DNA of 64,000 bases from Veillonella sp. 3891 (GCF_003992315.1 NZ_RQVE01000008.1:22814-86813); one strand, 5' to 3'; shown: positions 26,344-36,102, counted from the first letter of the stretch. A program made the numbers and translations. The notes: generated by a model not told the origin, from the letters alone.

Positions 26344-27207
26344 TTATTTAGTTTCTTGGTCCAATTCATACCAAGCATTACCAATAAGAGCAAATTCATC
26401 TAATGTAAATGTCTCACCACGACGTGATCCATCAATATTAGCTTTTGCCAAAATAGTTTCTATGGCTTCTTTACTCAATCCAGTGGTCTTCATAGTGTTG
26501 CTGAATGTTTTACGGCGTTGTGCAAAGCCTGCTTTCACAGCACGGAAGAAATACGATTCACTGTGGACTTTCACAGGTGGTTCACTGCGTAATAGACAGC
26601 AAATCACGGCACTAGTCACCTCAGGAGCTGGTAAAAATGCCTTAGGTGGCACATCCATGACAATATATGGATCTGTGTAATATTGCACCGCCACCGATAA
26701 AGCACCATACATCTTTGTACCTGGTTTAGCAATCATACGCTCTGCCACTTCTTTTTGCACCATTACCACTAACCGTTCAATAGGTAATTTAGATTCCAAC
26801 AAAGACATGATAATTGGTGTAGTAATATAGTATGGCAAATTGGCTACCACTTTGAATGGTTTGTGGTCCATCAATTCTGGAATATTAACTTTCAATACGT
26901 CCCCGTGAATGATACGCACATTATCGTATGACTCTAGGGTTGTGTCTAACACCTCTAACAAGCGTCTATCTAGCTCCACAGAGGTCACATTAGCTCCGCT
27001 TTGTGCCAAACCTTGCGTTAAGGTCCCAATACCAGGCCCTACCTCTAATACAGCATCCCCTGCTTCTAATTCCGCAGCTTGCACAATCTTATCCACCACA
27101 GTGCGCTTAATCAAAAAGTTTTGCCCTAATTTTTTACTCATTTGAATGCCAAAACGTTTACATATATAATGTACAACCTCTGGACTTGCTATGACTGATT
27201 CTATCAT
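26344..27207 (-). CDS. rsmA: 16S rRNA dimethyladenosine transferase RsmA (KsgA)
   Basis: A 287-residue methyltransferase that dimethylates the two adjacent adenines near the 3' end of 16S rRNA during 30S assembly. SAM motif LEVGPGIGTLTQ and catalytic NLPYYI are intact. The start at 27207 (ATG) is preceded by TAGGAG; a GTG two codons earlier is less likely. It follows rnmV by 11 bp and they form an operon, the same pair as in Bacillus. Confidence 0.95.
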   Translation of the reverse strand: MIESVIASPEVVHYICKRFGIQMSKKLGQNFLIKRTVVDKIVQAAELEAGDAVLEVGPGIGTLTQGLAQSGANVTSVELDRRLLEVLDTTLESYDNVRIIHGDVLKVNIPELMDHKPFKVVANLPYYITTPIIMSLLESKLPIERLVVMVQKEVAERMIAKPGTKMYGALSVAVQYYTDPYIVMDVPPKAFLPAPEVTSAVICCLLRSEPPVKVHSESYFFRAVKAGFAQRRKTFSNTMKTTGLSKEAIETILAKANIDGSRRGETFTLDEFALIGNAWYELDQETK

Positions 27208-27218
27208 GAACACTCCTA

Positions 27219-27758
27219 TTACTTATCTTCATCTTCTGAAAGTGCTTGGAAAAATGCATCTCGACTAATTCCATAATGGTTCAAACGGTACAAAAACTGC
27301 TTTCCATTCCCATAGCCTATTCCTAGCTTAGCACCAACGCGCGCCCTCATAGCAGCACTGCTTGGCCCGCCACTCAAATCATGTTGTACTAAATCTTGCA
27401 TGCTAAATAGCTCAGATGATTCCATAGATTCTATATGCAGCACTTCTAAGGCCTTACGGATGGATTCAGGATTTGCCTGCTCAATCCCAATATCATCATT
27501 GGCATAGGCTTCTTCACGTGGTACAAAGGCATGCTGAGCCAAAGGAAATCGTTTTGTTAAAAACCGACGAATCCGTTCACCTGCATAATCTGGATCCGTC
27601 AGAATAATGATCCCCCTCTTTTCATAGGCATCCTTAATCCGACTCAGCACGGGCTTACGCAAATTAAACCCCTCCGTAGCAATACACTCCACCTCTAAAG
27701 CTTGTTGCACCCGTTGAATATCTGATTTTCCCTCAACCACCAAGACCTGTTTTAACAT
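27219..27758 (-). CDS. rnmV: Ribonuclease M5
   Basis: A 179-residue Toprim nuclease that finishes the 5S rRNA ends. Toprim motifs VVEGKSD (E and G) and LTDPDYAGERIR (DPD) are in place. The C-terminal part has the helical domain with GVxRDAF-like residues that binds the ribosomal partner. The start at 27758 has GGAGGAG in front; a GTG four codons upstream overlaps that site. It is cotranscribed with rsmA. Confidence 0.93.
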   Translation of the reverse strand: MLKQVLVVEGKSDIQRVQQALEVECIATEGFNLRKPVLSRIKDAYEKRGIIILTDPDYAGERIRRFLTKRFPLAQHAFVPREEAYANDDIGIEQANPESIRKALEVLHIESMESSELFSMQDLVQHDLSGGPSSAAMRARVGAKLGIGYGNGKQFLYRLNHYGISRDAFFQALSEDEDK

Positions 27759-28101
27759 AAGCTCCTCCACAATATAGTATTTTATTATTATACCATATAT
27801 CGAAACCTATAGCATGCCCTAACAAATATAACACATACTAACAGCGAACCACACGTAGCAAAAATTGCCAAATAACATCCATCCCTCCTCGAGACGAACG
27901 CAATTAGGCGTAGTAGTCTATGGCGTTTTACTTTTTAAATTCTAATCATGCAGAAGAGCACGGCATACTATACTACAAATAAAAATTTGCAACGTAGCTA
28001 TTAACTATTTCCTTGAGGAACGCAGTTATGAGTAGAACGTCTTGTGGCACTTTATCCTCATACATGCACATGCAAAAGACCGCAATATACCTCCGAAGAA
28101 A

Positions 28102-28119
28102 CATTATGAAATACCGTTT
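28102..28119. repeat. 18-bp direct repeat, copy 1
   Basis: Identical to 28202-28219, exactly 100 bp apart, inside the nested inverted-repeat element. Confidence 0.85.
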
Positions 28120-28201
28120 CTGAGGGGGTGTATTGCGGTCTGATCTTTATTCATTTATCCACAAACTGCCACAAGACAGAATATCGTTGCAAGTGACAAT
28201 T

Positions 28202-28219
28202 CATTATGAAATACCGTTT
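28202..28219. repeat. 18-bp direct repeat, copy 2
   Basis: Identical to 28102-28119. Downstream of both copies a TATTGCGGTCTGA motif recurs (28131 and 28291), so a longer unit was probably duplicated and then diverged. Confidence 0.85.
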
Positions 28220-28343
28220 GCGAAGGAATGTGCCGTGTTCTTTTATTGCACTATACAGAAACATCTAAACGTGACATTATCGATAAAGTATATTGCGGTC
28301 TGACCTTAGGAACTTTTACAATAAAACGCCATAGATACATAGA

Positions 28344-28994
28344 CTAAGAAGAGAGGATATATACGTCTACCGTTCTCCGTCCAAATTGCATAGCAGATCC
28401 ATAATCTTCCAACACTACATCGATACGATTCCCCACGATGTCTCCTCCTGTATCGGCAGCAATGGCCTCACCATATCCAGGTATATATACTCGTGTTCCT
28501 AATGGTATCACATTTGGATCCACAGCCACTACGCCATGACGTGCTGGTATACCCGTTGCTGTAATACCATCTCCACCACCATCTGTTGGTAAATAGGCAG
28601 TCGCTTCCATAGTAATCACTTCTTTCACACGATTATAGGAACGTGATACTTCTATATCTCGTGTACCTGCTCGAATGATTTTAGGTTTCATCGGTGTAAT
28701 CGTTGTACGCTGTAGCTCTTTCGTATCTACTACTTCACCATGGTTATAGTGGACTTCTTCTTGTACTTCATCAAGTCCTGGCGTGCCTTCTTGTAACACT
28801 TCTTCCATTCCTTTTGGTAACGTATCCACTCTTTCATATTGTACCGCTACCGGTACTTCCACTTGATGTGTTTCTATCTTTTTAGTTTGGAATCCATGAT
28901 TCCACATAAAGCCTGAGACTGTAACAAAGACTATTAGTAACAGTGTGAGCATAAGCACTGCTTTTTGCTTTTGCTGTAGTAATCGGTTTGTCAT
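28344..28994 (-). CDS. 3D-domain cell-wall protein (YabE/lytic transglycosylase-like)
   Basis: A 216-residue exported protein. A membrane helix near the N-terminus (about 14-32) is followed by a variable stalk and a C-terminal 3D domain (about 128-216): TMEATAYLPTDGGGD, VAVDPNVIPLGTRVYIPGYG, AADTGGDIVGNRIDV. The three conserved aspartates of the 3D (double-psi beta barrel, MltA-like) fold are present, so muralytic activity on peptidoglycan is plausible. It lacks the G5 domain of Bacillus YabE but occupies the same gene position next to rnmV. Confidence 0.87.
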   Translation of the reverse strand: MTNRLLQQKQKAVLMLTLLLIVFVTVSGFMWNHGFQTKKIETHQVEVPVAVQYERVDTLPKGMEEVLQEGTPGLDEVQEEVHYNHGEVVDTKELQRTTITPMKPKIIRAGTRDIEVSRSYNRVKEVITMEATAYLPTDGGGDGITATGIPARHGVVAVDPNVIPLGTRVYIPGYGEAIAADTGGDIVGNRIDVVLEDYGSAMQFGRRTVDVYILSS

Positions 28995-29426
28995 CTAGTA
29001 CCTCCATGGGTGGTATTCTACCATAGACGGATAGATAAGGTCAAATATATGGTCCTAAATCGCATTGCAAAGCCATTCTTTAAGCAATTATAGTTTTGTA
29101 TTTTTTATTCAATAATATTTTTAGTCCACCATATAAAGACATTTTAATTTGATTAATACTTTTAAATATTATGCTCAAGAATTCTCATTATGATATTTTT
29201 TTAATTATCCATAGTTTGCATGTATAACATACTCTAAACTTATGCACAGCCTAAACCATGTGTATAACTATATCCACAGGGTTCATCTAGTGTACAATCC
29301 AGCTCTAAATAAGTCTACTACATTTTCAAAATAATACTTTCTTATTGATAATGCAAAATTGATATGATACGCATTTTAGTAATACCCCATTCTTAAAACT
29401 CATAACTTGTCCACATCATTTTCAAA
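28995..29426. other. AT-rich gap upstream of the 3D gene with DnaA-box-like sequences
   Basis: About 430 bp without a gene. It has three one-mismatch relatives of the DnaA box TTATCCACA, all on the plus strand: 29240-29248, 29270-29278 and 29407-29415. An exact TTATCCACA lies at 28155-28163 in the neighbouring element. No origin genes are nearby. Confidence 0.4.
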
Positions 29427-29473
29427 AAAATTAGCTACAAATTACACGAATTGTGTGTTTTGCAGCTAATTTT
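29427..29473 (-). terminator. Terminator of the ppx-ppk operon
   Basis: AAAATTAGCT (29427-29436) pairs with AGCTAATTTT (29464-29473) around an inner imperfect stem. On the minus strand a run of seven T follows. It lies about 150 bp past the ppk stop. Confidence 0.75.
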
Positions 29474-29622
29474 ATGTATTATATATTGTTTCTGTAACAA
29501 TATAGATAGATTTAGGCATACATGTTCAATCATATAGATGCGTTTTTACATTGTAATATATCCAAAACTTTTTATCACCTATATGTATTACCCACTAGAT
29601 TTTGACCATACAAGTCATACCA

Positions 29623-31743
29623 TTACTTAATCTCATCGGTAGCGGTAAATTCTAAAATAGGATCCCATGAACCTAACTCAGATATACTTTCAGTAGTATC
29701 TATCTCATTAGGATTCATAAATGAAAGTTGGGCACATACCTTATCTTCTTTTGCAATGACCTTGCGATAGGATCCGTCCGCACGCATAATATGAGCTTTT
29801 TGATTATCTGCTAAATATACCTCTAAGATATGTTGTAATTCTTGTTGTAAATTCTTATCTTCCACTGGTACCATTAGTTCCACTCGATCATTTAAGTTTC
29901 GTGGCATCCAATCAGCACTAGAAATATAGTAGGGACTTTCACTGTGATTTTTAAAGTATAAAACACGATGATGTTCTAAGAAACGTCCAACAATGGATCG
30001 CACTGTAATATTCTCACTGACCCCTTCAATACCTGGTCTAAGGGTACAAATACCACGAACAATGAGATCAATCTTGACCCCCTTACAGGATGCCTCATAT
30101 AGCTTGGCAATGATTTCTTTATCTAACAAAGAATTCATCTTCCCAATGATATGCCCTTCTTTTCCATGCTCTACAGCTCGGATTTCTCCATCAATTAACT
30201 CCATCAAAGACGAGCGCAACGTCAATGGGGCCACAATAAGATGTTGCCACTGCTGTGATTCTGTATATCCTGAAATGGTATTAAAGAATAGAGAACTATC
30301 ATCTGCATAAGACTCGCGACAGGTTAATAAACCGCAGTCTGTATAATATTTTGCAGTCTTACCATTGTAATTACCTGTGGCAAAGTGCATATATCTTCGC
30401 AGTACTTCTCCCTCTTTACGCACTACCATAGTAATTTTAGAGTGCGTCTTAAGCCCTCTCAAACCATAAATCACATGACAGCCGGCTTTTTCTAATCTCC
30501 GTGCCATAATAATGTTATTTTCTTCATCAAAACGGGCTTTCACTTCCATTAATACTGTAACTTGTTTACCCAATTCTGCCGCTTTCACTAGAGCTGCTAC
30601 GATAGGAGAATCCCCGCTAACACGATACAAAGTTTGCTTGATAGCTAGCACATCAGGGTCTACAGCTGCTCTAGCTATAAACTCTTCCACTATTGAAAAA
30701 GAATCAAATGGATGATGTAAGAGCCTATCTTTTTCACGGATATAATCAAAGATAGCTGAAGTCCCTCGTTCCGTTACGCAAGGAAGTTCTCTCCGTGTAA
30801 AAGTAGGATATCGCAAATAATCGTAGCCAGGTAAATTACAGAACTCCCCAAAGGAGGCGATATCCAAAATTCCTTCCGCTATATAAACAGCCTCTTTTTT
30901 TGCTTGTAAGCCTTGCAAAACAAATTCTAATAACTGTGGGTCATACTGTTCACATACTTCCACACGTACCACTTCACCACGACGACGTCGTCGAAGAGAT
31001 TTTTCAATCTCCCGAAGTAAATCCGTCGCTTCTTCTTCAATATCTAAATCGGCATCCCGTGTGACACGGAAGGTAGTAAAGGAATCGATATGATGACCTA
31101 CAAAAAAGTCTTCACAATAATAGTTGATAACATCTTCTAACATAACAAAGTGACGATGTACATCATTCGGTACTTCAATAATCCGATTCAATACAGAAGG
31201 AATCGGTAATATAGCCATTTTTTCTTGTTCTTTATCATGGATGGGATGTATTTTCACCACCGAGTTTAATGTTTTATTCACCAAAAATGGGAAGGGATGG
31301 CTCGCATCCACTGCTAGTGGCGTAACGACGGGAAATATATGAGTGCGAAAATATTGGTATAACCAACGCAGTTCACTTTCTTTTAAATCTTTTACTTTGA
31401 CGAAATGTAATCCTTCTTTTTGTAATCGTTTTAAAATATCATGAAAGTACATATATTGCAAAGACACTAATTTTCTTGTAGCCTCACTTATCGCTTTTAG
31501 TTGCGCTTTTGCATCCATATGAGCTGCATCGTATTTAATGATTCCACTCTGCTCTTGATGGCGTAATCCAGATACGCGAATCATAAAAAATTCATCTAAA
31601 TTAGAGCTTCCTATGGTTAAAAATCGTAATTTTTCCATAAGTGGATTGCTTCTGTCGATAGACTCTTGTAGGACTCGCTGATTAAATTTCAGCCATGATA
31701 ATTCACGATTAAAATAATACTTAGGATTGTCAAAGTCTTTCAT
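29623..31743 (-). CDS. ppk1: Polyphosphate kinase 1
   Basis: A 706-residue enzyme that polymerises the terminal phosphate of ATP into polyphosphate, reversibly. N-domain YFNRELSWLKFNQRVL, the phosphorylated His region (GLKTHSKITMV), and HFATGNYNGKTAKYYTD in the phospholipase D-like C-domain are all visible. The start at 31743 follows AGGAGTG; the in-frame extension overlaps ppx. It lies 10 bp after ppx, so synthesis and breakdown of polyphosphate are encoded together. Confidence 0.95.
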   Translation of the reverse strand: MKDFDNPKYYFNRELSWLKFNQRVLQESIDRSNPLMEKLRFLTIGSSNLDEFFMIRVSGLRHQEQSGIIKYDAAHMDAKAQLKAISEATRKLVSLQYMYFHDILKRLQKEGLHFVKVKDLKESELRWLYQYFRTHIFPVVTPLAVDASHPFPFLVNKTLNSVVKIHPIHDKEQEKMAILPIPSVLNRIIEVPNDVHRHFVMLEDVINYYCEDFFVGHHIDSFTTFRVTRDADLDIEEEATDLLREIEKSLRRRRRGEVVRVEVCEQYDPQLLEFVLQGLQAKKEAVYIAEGILDIASFGEFCNLPGYDYLRYPTFTRRELPCVTERGTSAIFDYIREKDRLLHHPFDSFSIVEEFIARAAVDPDVLAIKQTLYRVSGDSPIVAALVKAAELGKQVTVLMEVKARFDEENNIIMARRLEKAGCHVIYGLRGLKTHSKITMVVRKEGEVLRRYMHFATGNYNGKTAKYYTDCGLLTCRESYADDSSLFFNTISGYTESQQWQHLIVAPLTLRSSLMELIDGEIRAVEHGKEGHIIGKMNSLLDKEIIAKLYEASCKGVKIDLIVRGICTLRPGIEGVSENITVRSIVGRFLEHHRVLYFKNHSESPYYISSADWMPRNLNDRVELMVPVEDKNLQQELQHILEVYLADNQKAHIMRADGSYRKVIAKEDKVCAQLSFMNPNEIDTTESISELGSWDPILEFTATDEIK

Positions 31744-31753
31744 AGTATCACTC

Positions 31754-33316
31754 CTAACGGACATTCCAATGTATCACTAGTTCACGTTTAAATTCTTTTT
31801 TACACTGTTTCTTTAATTTTTCGATGGCTATCTCCATCATAGGAATGTGACTCAACTCTTGCACTTCTACACGCATATCGATTTGTTTATCTGTAATATA
31901 ACTTTGGATAGAACGGACCGTCCGTTCATGGGTTTCTTCCAAGGCTTCTGCTAAAGCTAAAGGAAATGACAATTTTTGTATCAATTCCCGATCTCCTTCT
32001 TTTAGTAGGGACAGATAGGGAGACTGCTTGATAAATTTGCTGTTTGCTCCATGGGAATAGGATGCAATAAACGCGCTTAACAACTGCTCTCTATGGGATA
32101 ATCCATATAGATTACTATTAATAATCATATACGCACTATGCCTTGCATGGCTATAATAGTTAATTTGTTTTCCTAAATCATGCAGCAATGAGGCTACTTT
32201 CAATAGTAGTTTCAGACGTTCCCCTTCTGGCATTAATTCTTTCCATTGTTTATAAATTAGTTTCGACAGCTTCGCAATGTATAGGGAATGGTCCACATCG
32301 TGCGGAGTGAAAGAACGCAATACATTCAAAGTGGAGTGGGTCACAATATCATCTACAACACCATTTTTTTGAAGACATGGTAGGCTATACATCTCTCCCG
32401 AATAGTGGGACCCATAGTATTGAAAGAACAATCCTTCTCGCAAGCCACAACCACTGACAATCATGGACGATGCCTTTGTATACTCCATCAGTTCCATAAT
32501 GATAGCCATACCTGCCACGATAATATCAGCTCGCTCAGAAGATAATCCAGAAATCTTTTTCCGTTCTTCCCATGGCGTTTCTTTCACCCGTTGAAACAAA
32601 GCCTCCATGGTCGCTTTTTTTACCTTATAATTGTGTAATTTAGGGATGGGATAGTTTTTCTCACGTTGGTCCATCTTGGCAATATTCCGTGCGGTCCCTC
32701 CAATTCCTATAAGTGGTAGTTTCACATTTCTAAGCCATGCTTCACGATGTAAGACATCCTGAATATGAGAAATCATACTAGTATACTCTGCTTTCGTAAA
32801 CTCGTGCTTCGACTGAAATTGTCCTGTCATGACAAGCGCCCCCATAGGAAGGCTGACAGATTTTTTTAATTGTCTATTTTCAATTAAGCTAATCTCAATG
32901 CTCGCCCCACCAAGGTCAAAGACGATAAAATTATCGAGTCCTATGGTATTCACAACCCCTAAAAATCCTAAGTACGCCTCTTCCTCACCACTAATAGGAC
33001 GTAAAGGAATCCCCGTCTCAGCATAGACACGACGAATAAAACTATTACCATTACTAGCCAATCGTACGGCTGCTGTAGCAATACCTTGAATCTCTGTGAC
33101 ACCCATAGCTTTCGCCATATGAGATAGGGCTTTTAATGTTTTAATGGCTCGTTCCATAGCGGGTTTCGTCAACATTTGGTGGGTCCACATCCCCTCGCTA
33201 AGGCGAATCGACTCCTTCTGTTGATATATCAAACGATAACTGCCGGATTCGGTAATCTCTGAAATAACAAACCGTACTGAGTTTGATCCTAAATCTATTA
33301 ATGCTACTCGTTTCAT
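31754..33316 (-). CDS. ppx: Exopolyphosphatase/pppGpp phosphohydrolase (Ppx/GppA)
   Basis: A 520-residue enzyme of the ASKHA fold that removes phosphate from polyphosphate chains or the stringent nucleotide pppGpp. It starts MKRVALIDLGSNSVRFVI (phosphate 1 motif) and has FDLGGASIEISL (phosphate 2). A C-terminal HD-type domain has LLHDLGKQINYYSHARHS. The start at 33316 follows AGGAGACC. It is upstream of ppk in one operon. Preference for polyphosphate over pppGpp is inferred from this neighbour. Confidence 0.92.
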   Translation of the reverse strand: MKRVALIDLGSNSVRFVISEITESGSYRLIYQQKESIRLSEGMWTHQMLTKPAMERAIKTLKALSHMAKAMGVTEIQGIATAAVRLASNGNSFIRRVYAETGIPLRPISGEEEAYLGFLGVVNTIGLDNFIVFDLGGASIEISLIENRQLKKSVSLPMGALVMTGQFQSKHEFTKAEYTSMISHIQDVLHREAWLRNVKLPLIGIGGTARNIAKMDQREKNYPIPKLHNYKVKKATMEALFQRVKETPWEERKKISGLSSERADIIVAGMAIIMELMEYTKASSMIVSGCGLREGLFFQYYGSHYSGEMYSLPCLQKNGVVDDIVTHSTLNVLRSFTPHDVDHSLYIAKLSKLIYKQWKELMPEGERLKLLLKVASLLHDLGKQINYYSHARHSAYMIINSNLYGLSHREQLLSAFIASYSHGANSKFIKQSPYLSLLKEGDRELIQKLSFPLALAEALEETHERTVRSIQSYITDKQIDMRVEVQELSHIPMMEIAIEKLKKQCKKEFKRELVIHWNVR

Positions 33317-33333
33317 AGGTCTCCTGTGTGCAC

Positions 33334-33375
33334 AGAAAGGCACTTTCCGTATATGCTACTGTGAAAGTGCCTTTC
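33334..33375. terminator. Terminator between tatD and ppx
   Basis: A 14-bp perfect stem (AGAAAGGCACTTTC, 33334-33347, with 33362-33375). It ends the tatD operon on the minus strand and separates it from ppx, which starts 18 bp further. Confidence 0.7.
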
Positions 33376-33385
33376 TAGTTCTATA

Positions 33386-34153
33386 TTACTCAATACCAAA
33401 ACAACGTTTGCCATTCTCTAAAGCAATGGCAGCTAGTTCTTCTACATCCATACCGCGCAATTGGGCAATTTCCTGTGCCACAAATTGAGTTTTGGATGGG
33501 TCATTACGACGACCTCTAAATGGAGGGGGAGTCAAATAGGGAGAATCTGTTTCGATAAGCAAACGATCCAAGGGAATGTGCTTTGCTACTTCTTTTAGAT
33601 TCGTAGATTTGGGGAATACTACCGGTCCTGCGAAAGATATGTAATAGCCCATTTTAATAAATTCTTTTGCCATGTCTAAGCTTGTAGAGAAACAATGGAA
33701 GACCCCATAATTGCCTTTTCCATGTTCTACTAACATATCTCGAATGGCTCCATGTGCATCGCGATCGTGGATAATAATTGGTAAATCCACTTCTCTTGCA
33801 ATGGCTAGTTGACGTTTGAAAGACTCTGCCTGCACATCTCGATCAGAAAAATCATAGTAATAATCTAAACCGATTTCACCAATGGCTTTAACTTTAGGAT
33901 GGGATGCCATTTGTTTGAACCATTCATAATCTTCTTCTGTGGCATCTTTAGATTCGTGTGGATGTACCCCTACAGCGGCATAGACACGGTCATACTGTTC
34001 AGCCAAGGCAATGGCAGATTCTGCCGTTTTGCGGTCAACGGCAGGGCACATAATATACTCTACACCTTGATCAAAACAGTCTTGTATCATCTGTTCCCGA
34101 TCATTATCAAATCGTTCATCATTGATATGCGCATGTGTATCGAACAATCGCAT
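33386..34153 (-). CDS. TatD family metal-dependent deoxyribonuclease
   Basis: A 255-residue TIM-barrel hydrolase. Metal ligands H7 and H9 (FDTHAHIND), the GEIGLDYYYD glutamate/aspartate and IETDSPYLTP are all in place. Members show 3'-5' DNase activity and may repair DNA; the cellular role is not well fixed. The ATG overlaps the metG stop (TAATG), so translation is coupled. The same metG-tatD pair is found in Bacillus (yabD). Confidence 0.93.
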   Translation of the reverse strand: MRLFDTHAHINDERFDNDREQMIQDCFDQGVEYIMCPAVDRKTAESAIALAEQYDRVYAAVGVHPHESKDATEEDYEWFKQMASHPKVKAIGEIGLDYYYDFSDRDVQAESFKRQLAIAREVDLPIIIHDRDAHGAIRDMLVEHGKGNYGVFHCFSTSLDMAKEFIKMGYYISFAGPVVFPKSTNLKEVAKHIPLDRLLIETDSPYLTPPPFRGRRNDPSKTQFVAQEIAQLRGMDVEELAAIALENGKRCFGIE

Positions 34154-36102
34154 TATCTCACCACACTTCCTGGAGTTAAGGATTCAATATTCGTTACTTC
34201 TAATTGATCCTCTTCATTAGATGCTGACAAAATCATACCTTCTGACATATGGCCCATGATTTTCTTCGGTGCTAAGTTCGCCAAATAAATCACTTTTTTG
34301 CCAATTAATTCTTCTGGTTTGTAAAATTGGGAGATACCGCTCACTACCGTACGTGTTTCAATACCTAAATCTAAGGTGAATAGCAACAATTTTTTAGATT
34401 TTTTCACCGCTTCACAAGTTAACACTTTCGCTACCCGTAAATCTAATTTCGCAAAATCGTCGTATTCGATGGCATCTTTGATTGGAGGAATATTGCTAGT
34501 ATCGACAGTTTCCTCAGTGGTTTCTTCAATAGCTTCTGGTGCTACCTCTACCATTTCAGGAATTTCAAAGCGTGGGTAGATTGGATCTCCTTTCACCACT
34601 TTTGTACCTGTAGGAAGAGCACCAAATGTGCGTACATCATCTAGCATAGCTTGTGCAAACCCTTGTAAGCCAAGTTGTTCCCAAATTTTAGGAGCTCCTG
34701 TTGGAATCACTGGGTCCACTAAGACAGCGATGATACGCAAAGATTCTGCCAAATGATACATAACAGCTTCCAAGCGCTCTTTGTCGCCTTCATTAGCACC
34801 TTTTGCCAGTACCCAAGGCATAGTTTCATCAATGTATTTGTTCGTACGACCGATGAAAGCCCATACAGCTTTGAAAGCTTTGTTGTACTGCATATCTTCC
34901 ATCAATTGTTCGTAGTCTTTTACCGTTTGCTCTGCTAAGGCAATTAAATCCTTATCAACCTCTTCTGTTGGCTCATGTTTTGTAATGATACCACCATGAT
35001 ATTTTTCAATCATCGCTACGGTACGGTTCAATAAGTTCCCAAGGTCATTGGACAAGTCTGCATTGATTTTTGTAATGAAATTAGGCAAACTGAAATTACC
35101 ATCATTGCCTAAATGCACTTCATTCACCAAGAAATAGCGTAACGCATCAGATCCGTAGGTGTCAATCAATGGAATTGGGTCGATCACATTGCCCAAAGAT
35201 TTACTCATTTTTGTGCCATCTACTACAAGCCAGCCGTGACCATATACTTTTTTCGGCAATGGCAAGCCAAGGCTCATAAGCATAATCGGCCAAATAATCG
35301 TATGGAAACGGACAATTTCTTTTCCTACTAAATGCAAATCTGCAGGCCAGTAGGTTTCAAATAAATCACTGTTTTCATCCAATGGGTTTAAAGCAGAAAT
35401 ATAGTTAATCAACGCATCAAACCACACATACATGACATGTTTTTCATCAAATGGCACTGGAATACCCCAGTTAAAGCTTGTTCGAGACACTGCCAAATCT
35501 TCCAATCCTTGTTTGACGAATTGAATCATCTCATTACGGCGAGATTCTGGTTGAATAAAATCAGGATTTTCTTCGATGAATTTGAACCATTGGTCAGCGT
35601 ATTTATTCATGCGGAAGAAATAACTTTCTTCTTGTACCACTTCTAATGGACGACCACAATCAGGACATGTTTTTTCAGGGCCTAATTTAGATTCTGGCCA
35701 GAATGTTTCACATGGTACGCAATATAAACCTTCGTAAGAAGATTTATAAATATCTCCATTGTCAAAGGCCTTTTGGAATAAATGTTGGCAATATTTAATA
35801 TGTCGTTCATCCGTAGTTCTAATGAAATCATCATGGGAGATGTTCAACTTTTCCCATAAATGTTTAAATCCATCTACGATTTGCGTTGTATATTCTAAAG
35901 GAGTAATACCCATCGATTCTGCCATACGTTGGATTTTTTGACCGTGTTCATCAGAGCCTGTTAAAAATCGCACATCATAGCCCGCTCTGCGTTTGAAACG
36001 AGCAATTGTATCAGCAATGGACGTACAGTATGTATGCCCAATATGTAATTTCGCACTTGGATAATAAATTGGTGTCGTAATATAATACGGTTTCTTAGTC
36101 AT
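34153..36102 (-). CDS. metG: Methionyl-tRNA synthetase
   Basis: A 649-residue enzyme that charges tRNA-Met. It has the HIGH-type motif (KLHIGHTY), the zinc set (CVPC...CPDC) and KMSKSLGN. A C-terminal tRNA-binding domain (about 545-649, FAKLDLRVAKVL...) is fused after a linker rich in Glu and Thr. The start at 36102 follows AAGGAGAG. The in-frame extension of 24 residues overlaps rsmI and lacks a ribosome site. It is the third of five genes in a tight operon. Confidence 0.97.
   Translation of the reverse strand: MTKKPYYITTPIYYPSAKLHIGHTYCTSIADTIARFKRRAGYDVRFLTGSDEHGQKIQRMAESMGITPLEYTTQIVDGFKHLWEKLNISHDDFIRTTDERHIKYCQHLFQKAFDNGDIYKSSYEGLYCVPCETFWPESKLGPEKTCPDCGRPLEVVQEESYFFRMNKYADQWFKFIEENPDFIQPESRRNEMIQFVKQGLEDLAVSRTSFNWGIPVPFDEKHVMYVWFDALINYISALNPLDENSDLFETYWPADLHLVGKEIVRFHTIIWPIMLMSLGLPLPKKVYGHGWLVVDGTKMSKSLGNVIDPIPLIDTYGSDALRYFLVNEVHLGNDGNFSLPNFITKINADLSNDLGNLLNRTVAMIEKYHGGIITKHEPTEEVDKDLIALAEQTVKDYEQLMEDMQYNKAFKAVWAFIGRTNKYIDETMPWVLAKGANEGDKERLEAVMYHLAESLRIIAVLVDPVIPTGAPKIWEQLGLQGFAQAMLDDVRTFGALPTGTKVVKGDPIYPRFEIPEMVEVAPEAIEETTEETVDTSNIPPIKDAIEYDDFAKLDLRVAKVLTCEAVKKSKKLLLFTLDLGIETRTVVSGISQFYKPEELIGKKVIYLANLAPKKIMGHMSEGMILSASNEEDQLEVTNIESLTPGSVVR

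Larger units (their letters stand above)
27917..28335. repeat. Nested inverted-repeat element (large structured non-coding region)
   Basis: At least five concentric inverted repeats share one centre: 27917-27930 with 28322-28335 (14 bp, perfect); 27955-27965 with 28231-28241 (10 of 11); 27987-27994 with 28185-28192 (8 bp); 28039-28049 with 28167-28177 (11 bp, perfect); 28077-28090 with 28128-28141 (13 of 14). The mismatches in the last and second are G-U compatible, which favours an RNA fold. An innermost imperfect stem surrounds 28103-28115. An 18-bp direct repeat (28102-28119 and 28202-28219) and a 13-bp one (28131-28143 and 28291-28303) point to internal duplication. No protein is encoded. 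Confidence 0.8.

Noticed and set aside
27917..28335. CRISPR array at the repeat-rich non-coding region
   Set aside because: The 18-bp repeat occurs only twice, spacing is 100 bp, and the dominant structure is nested inverted repeats; no cas genes in the window.
28995..29622. Replication origin
   Set aside because: The DnaA-box-like sites are few and imperfect, and dnaA, dnaN, rpmH or parAB genes are not present.
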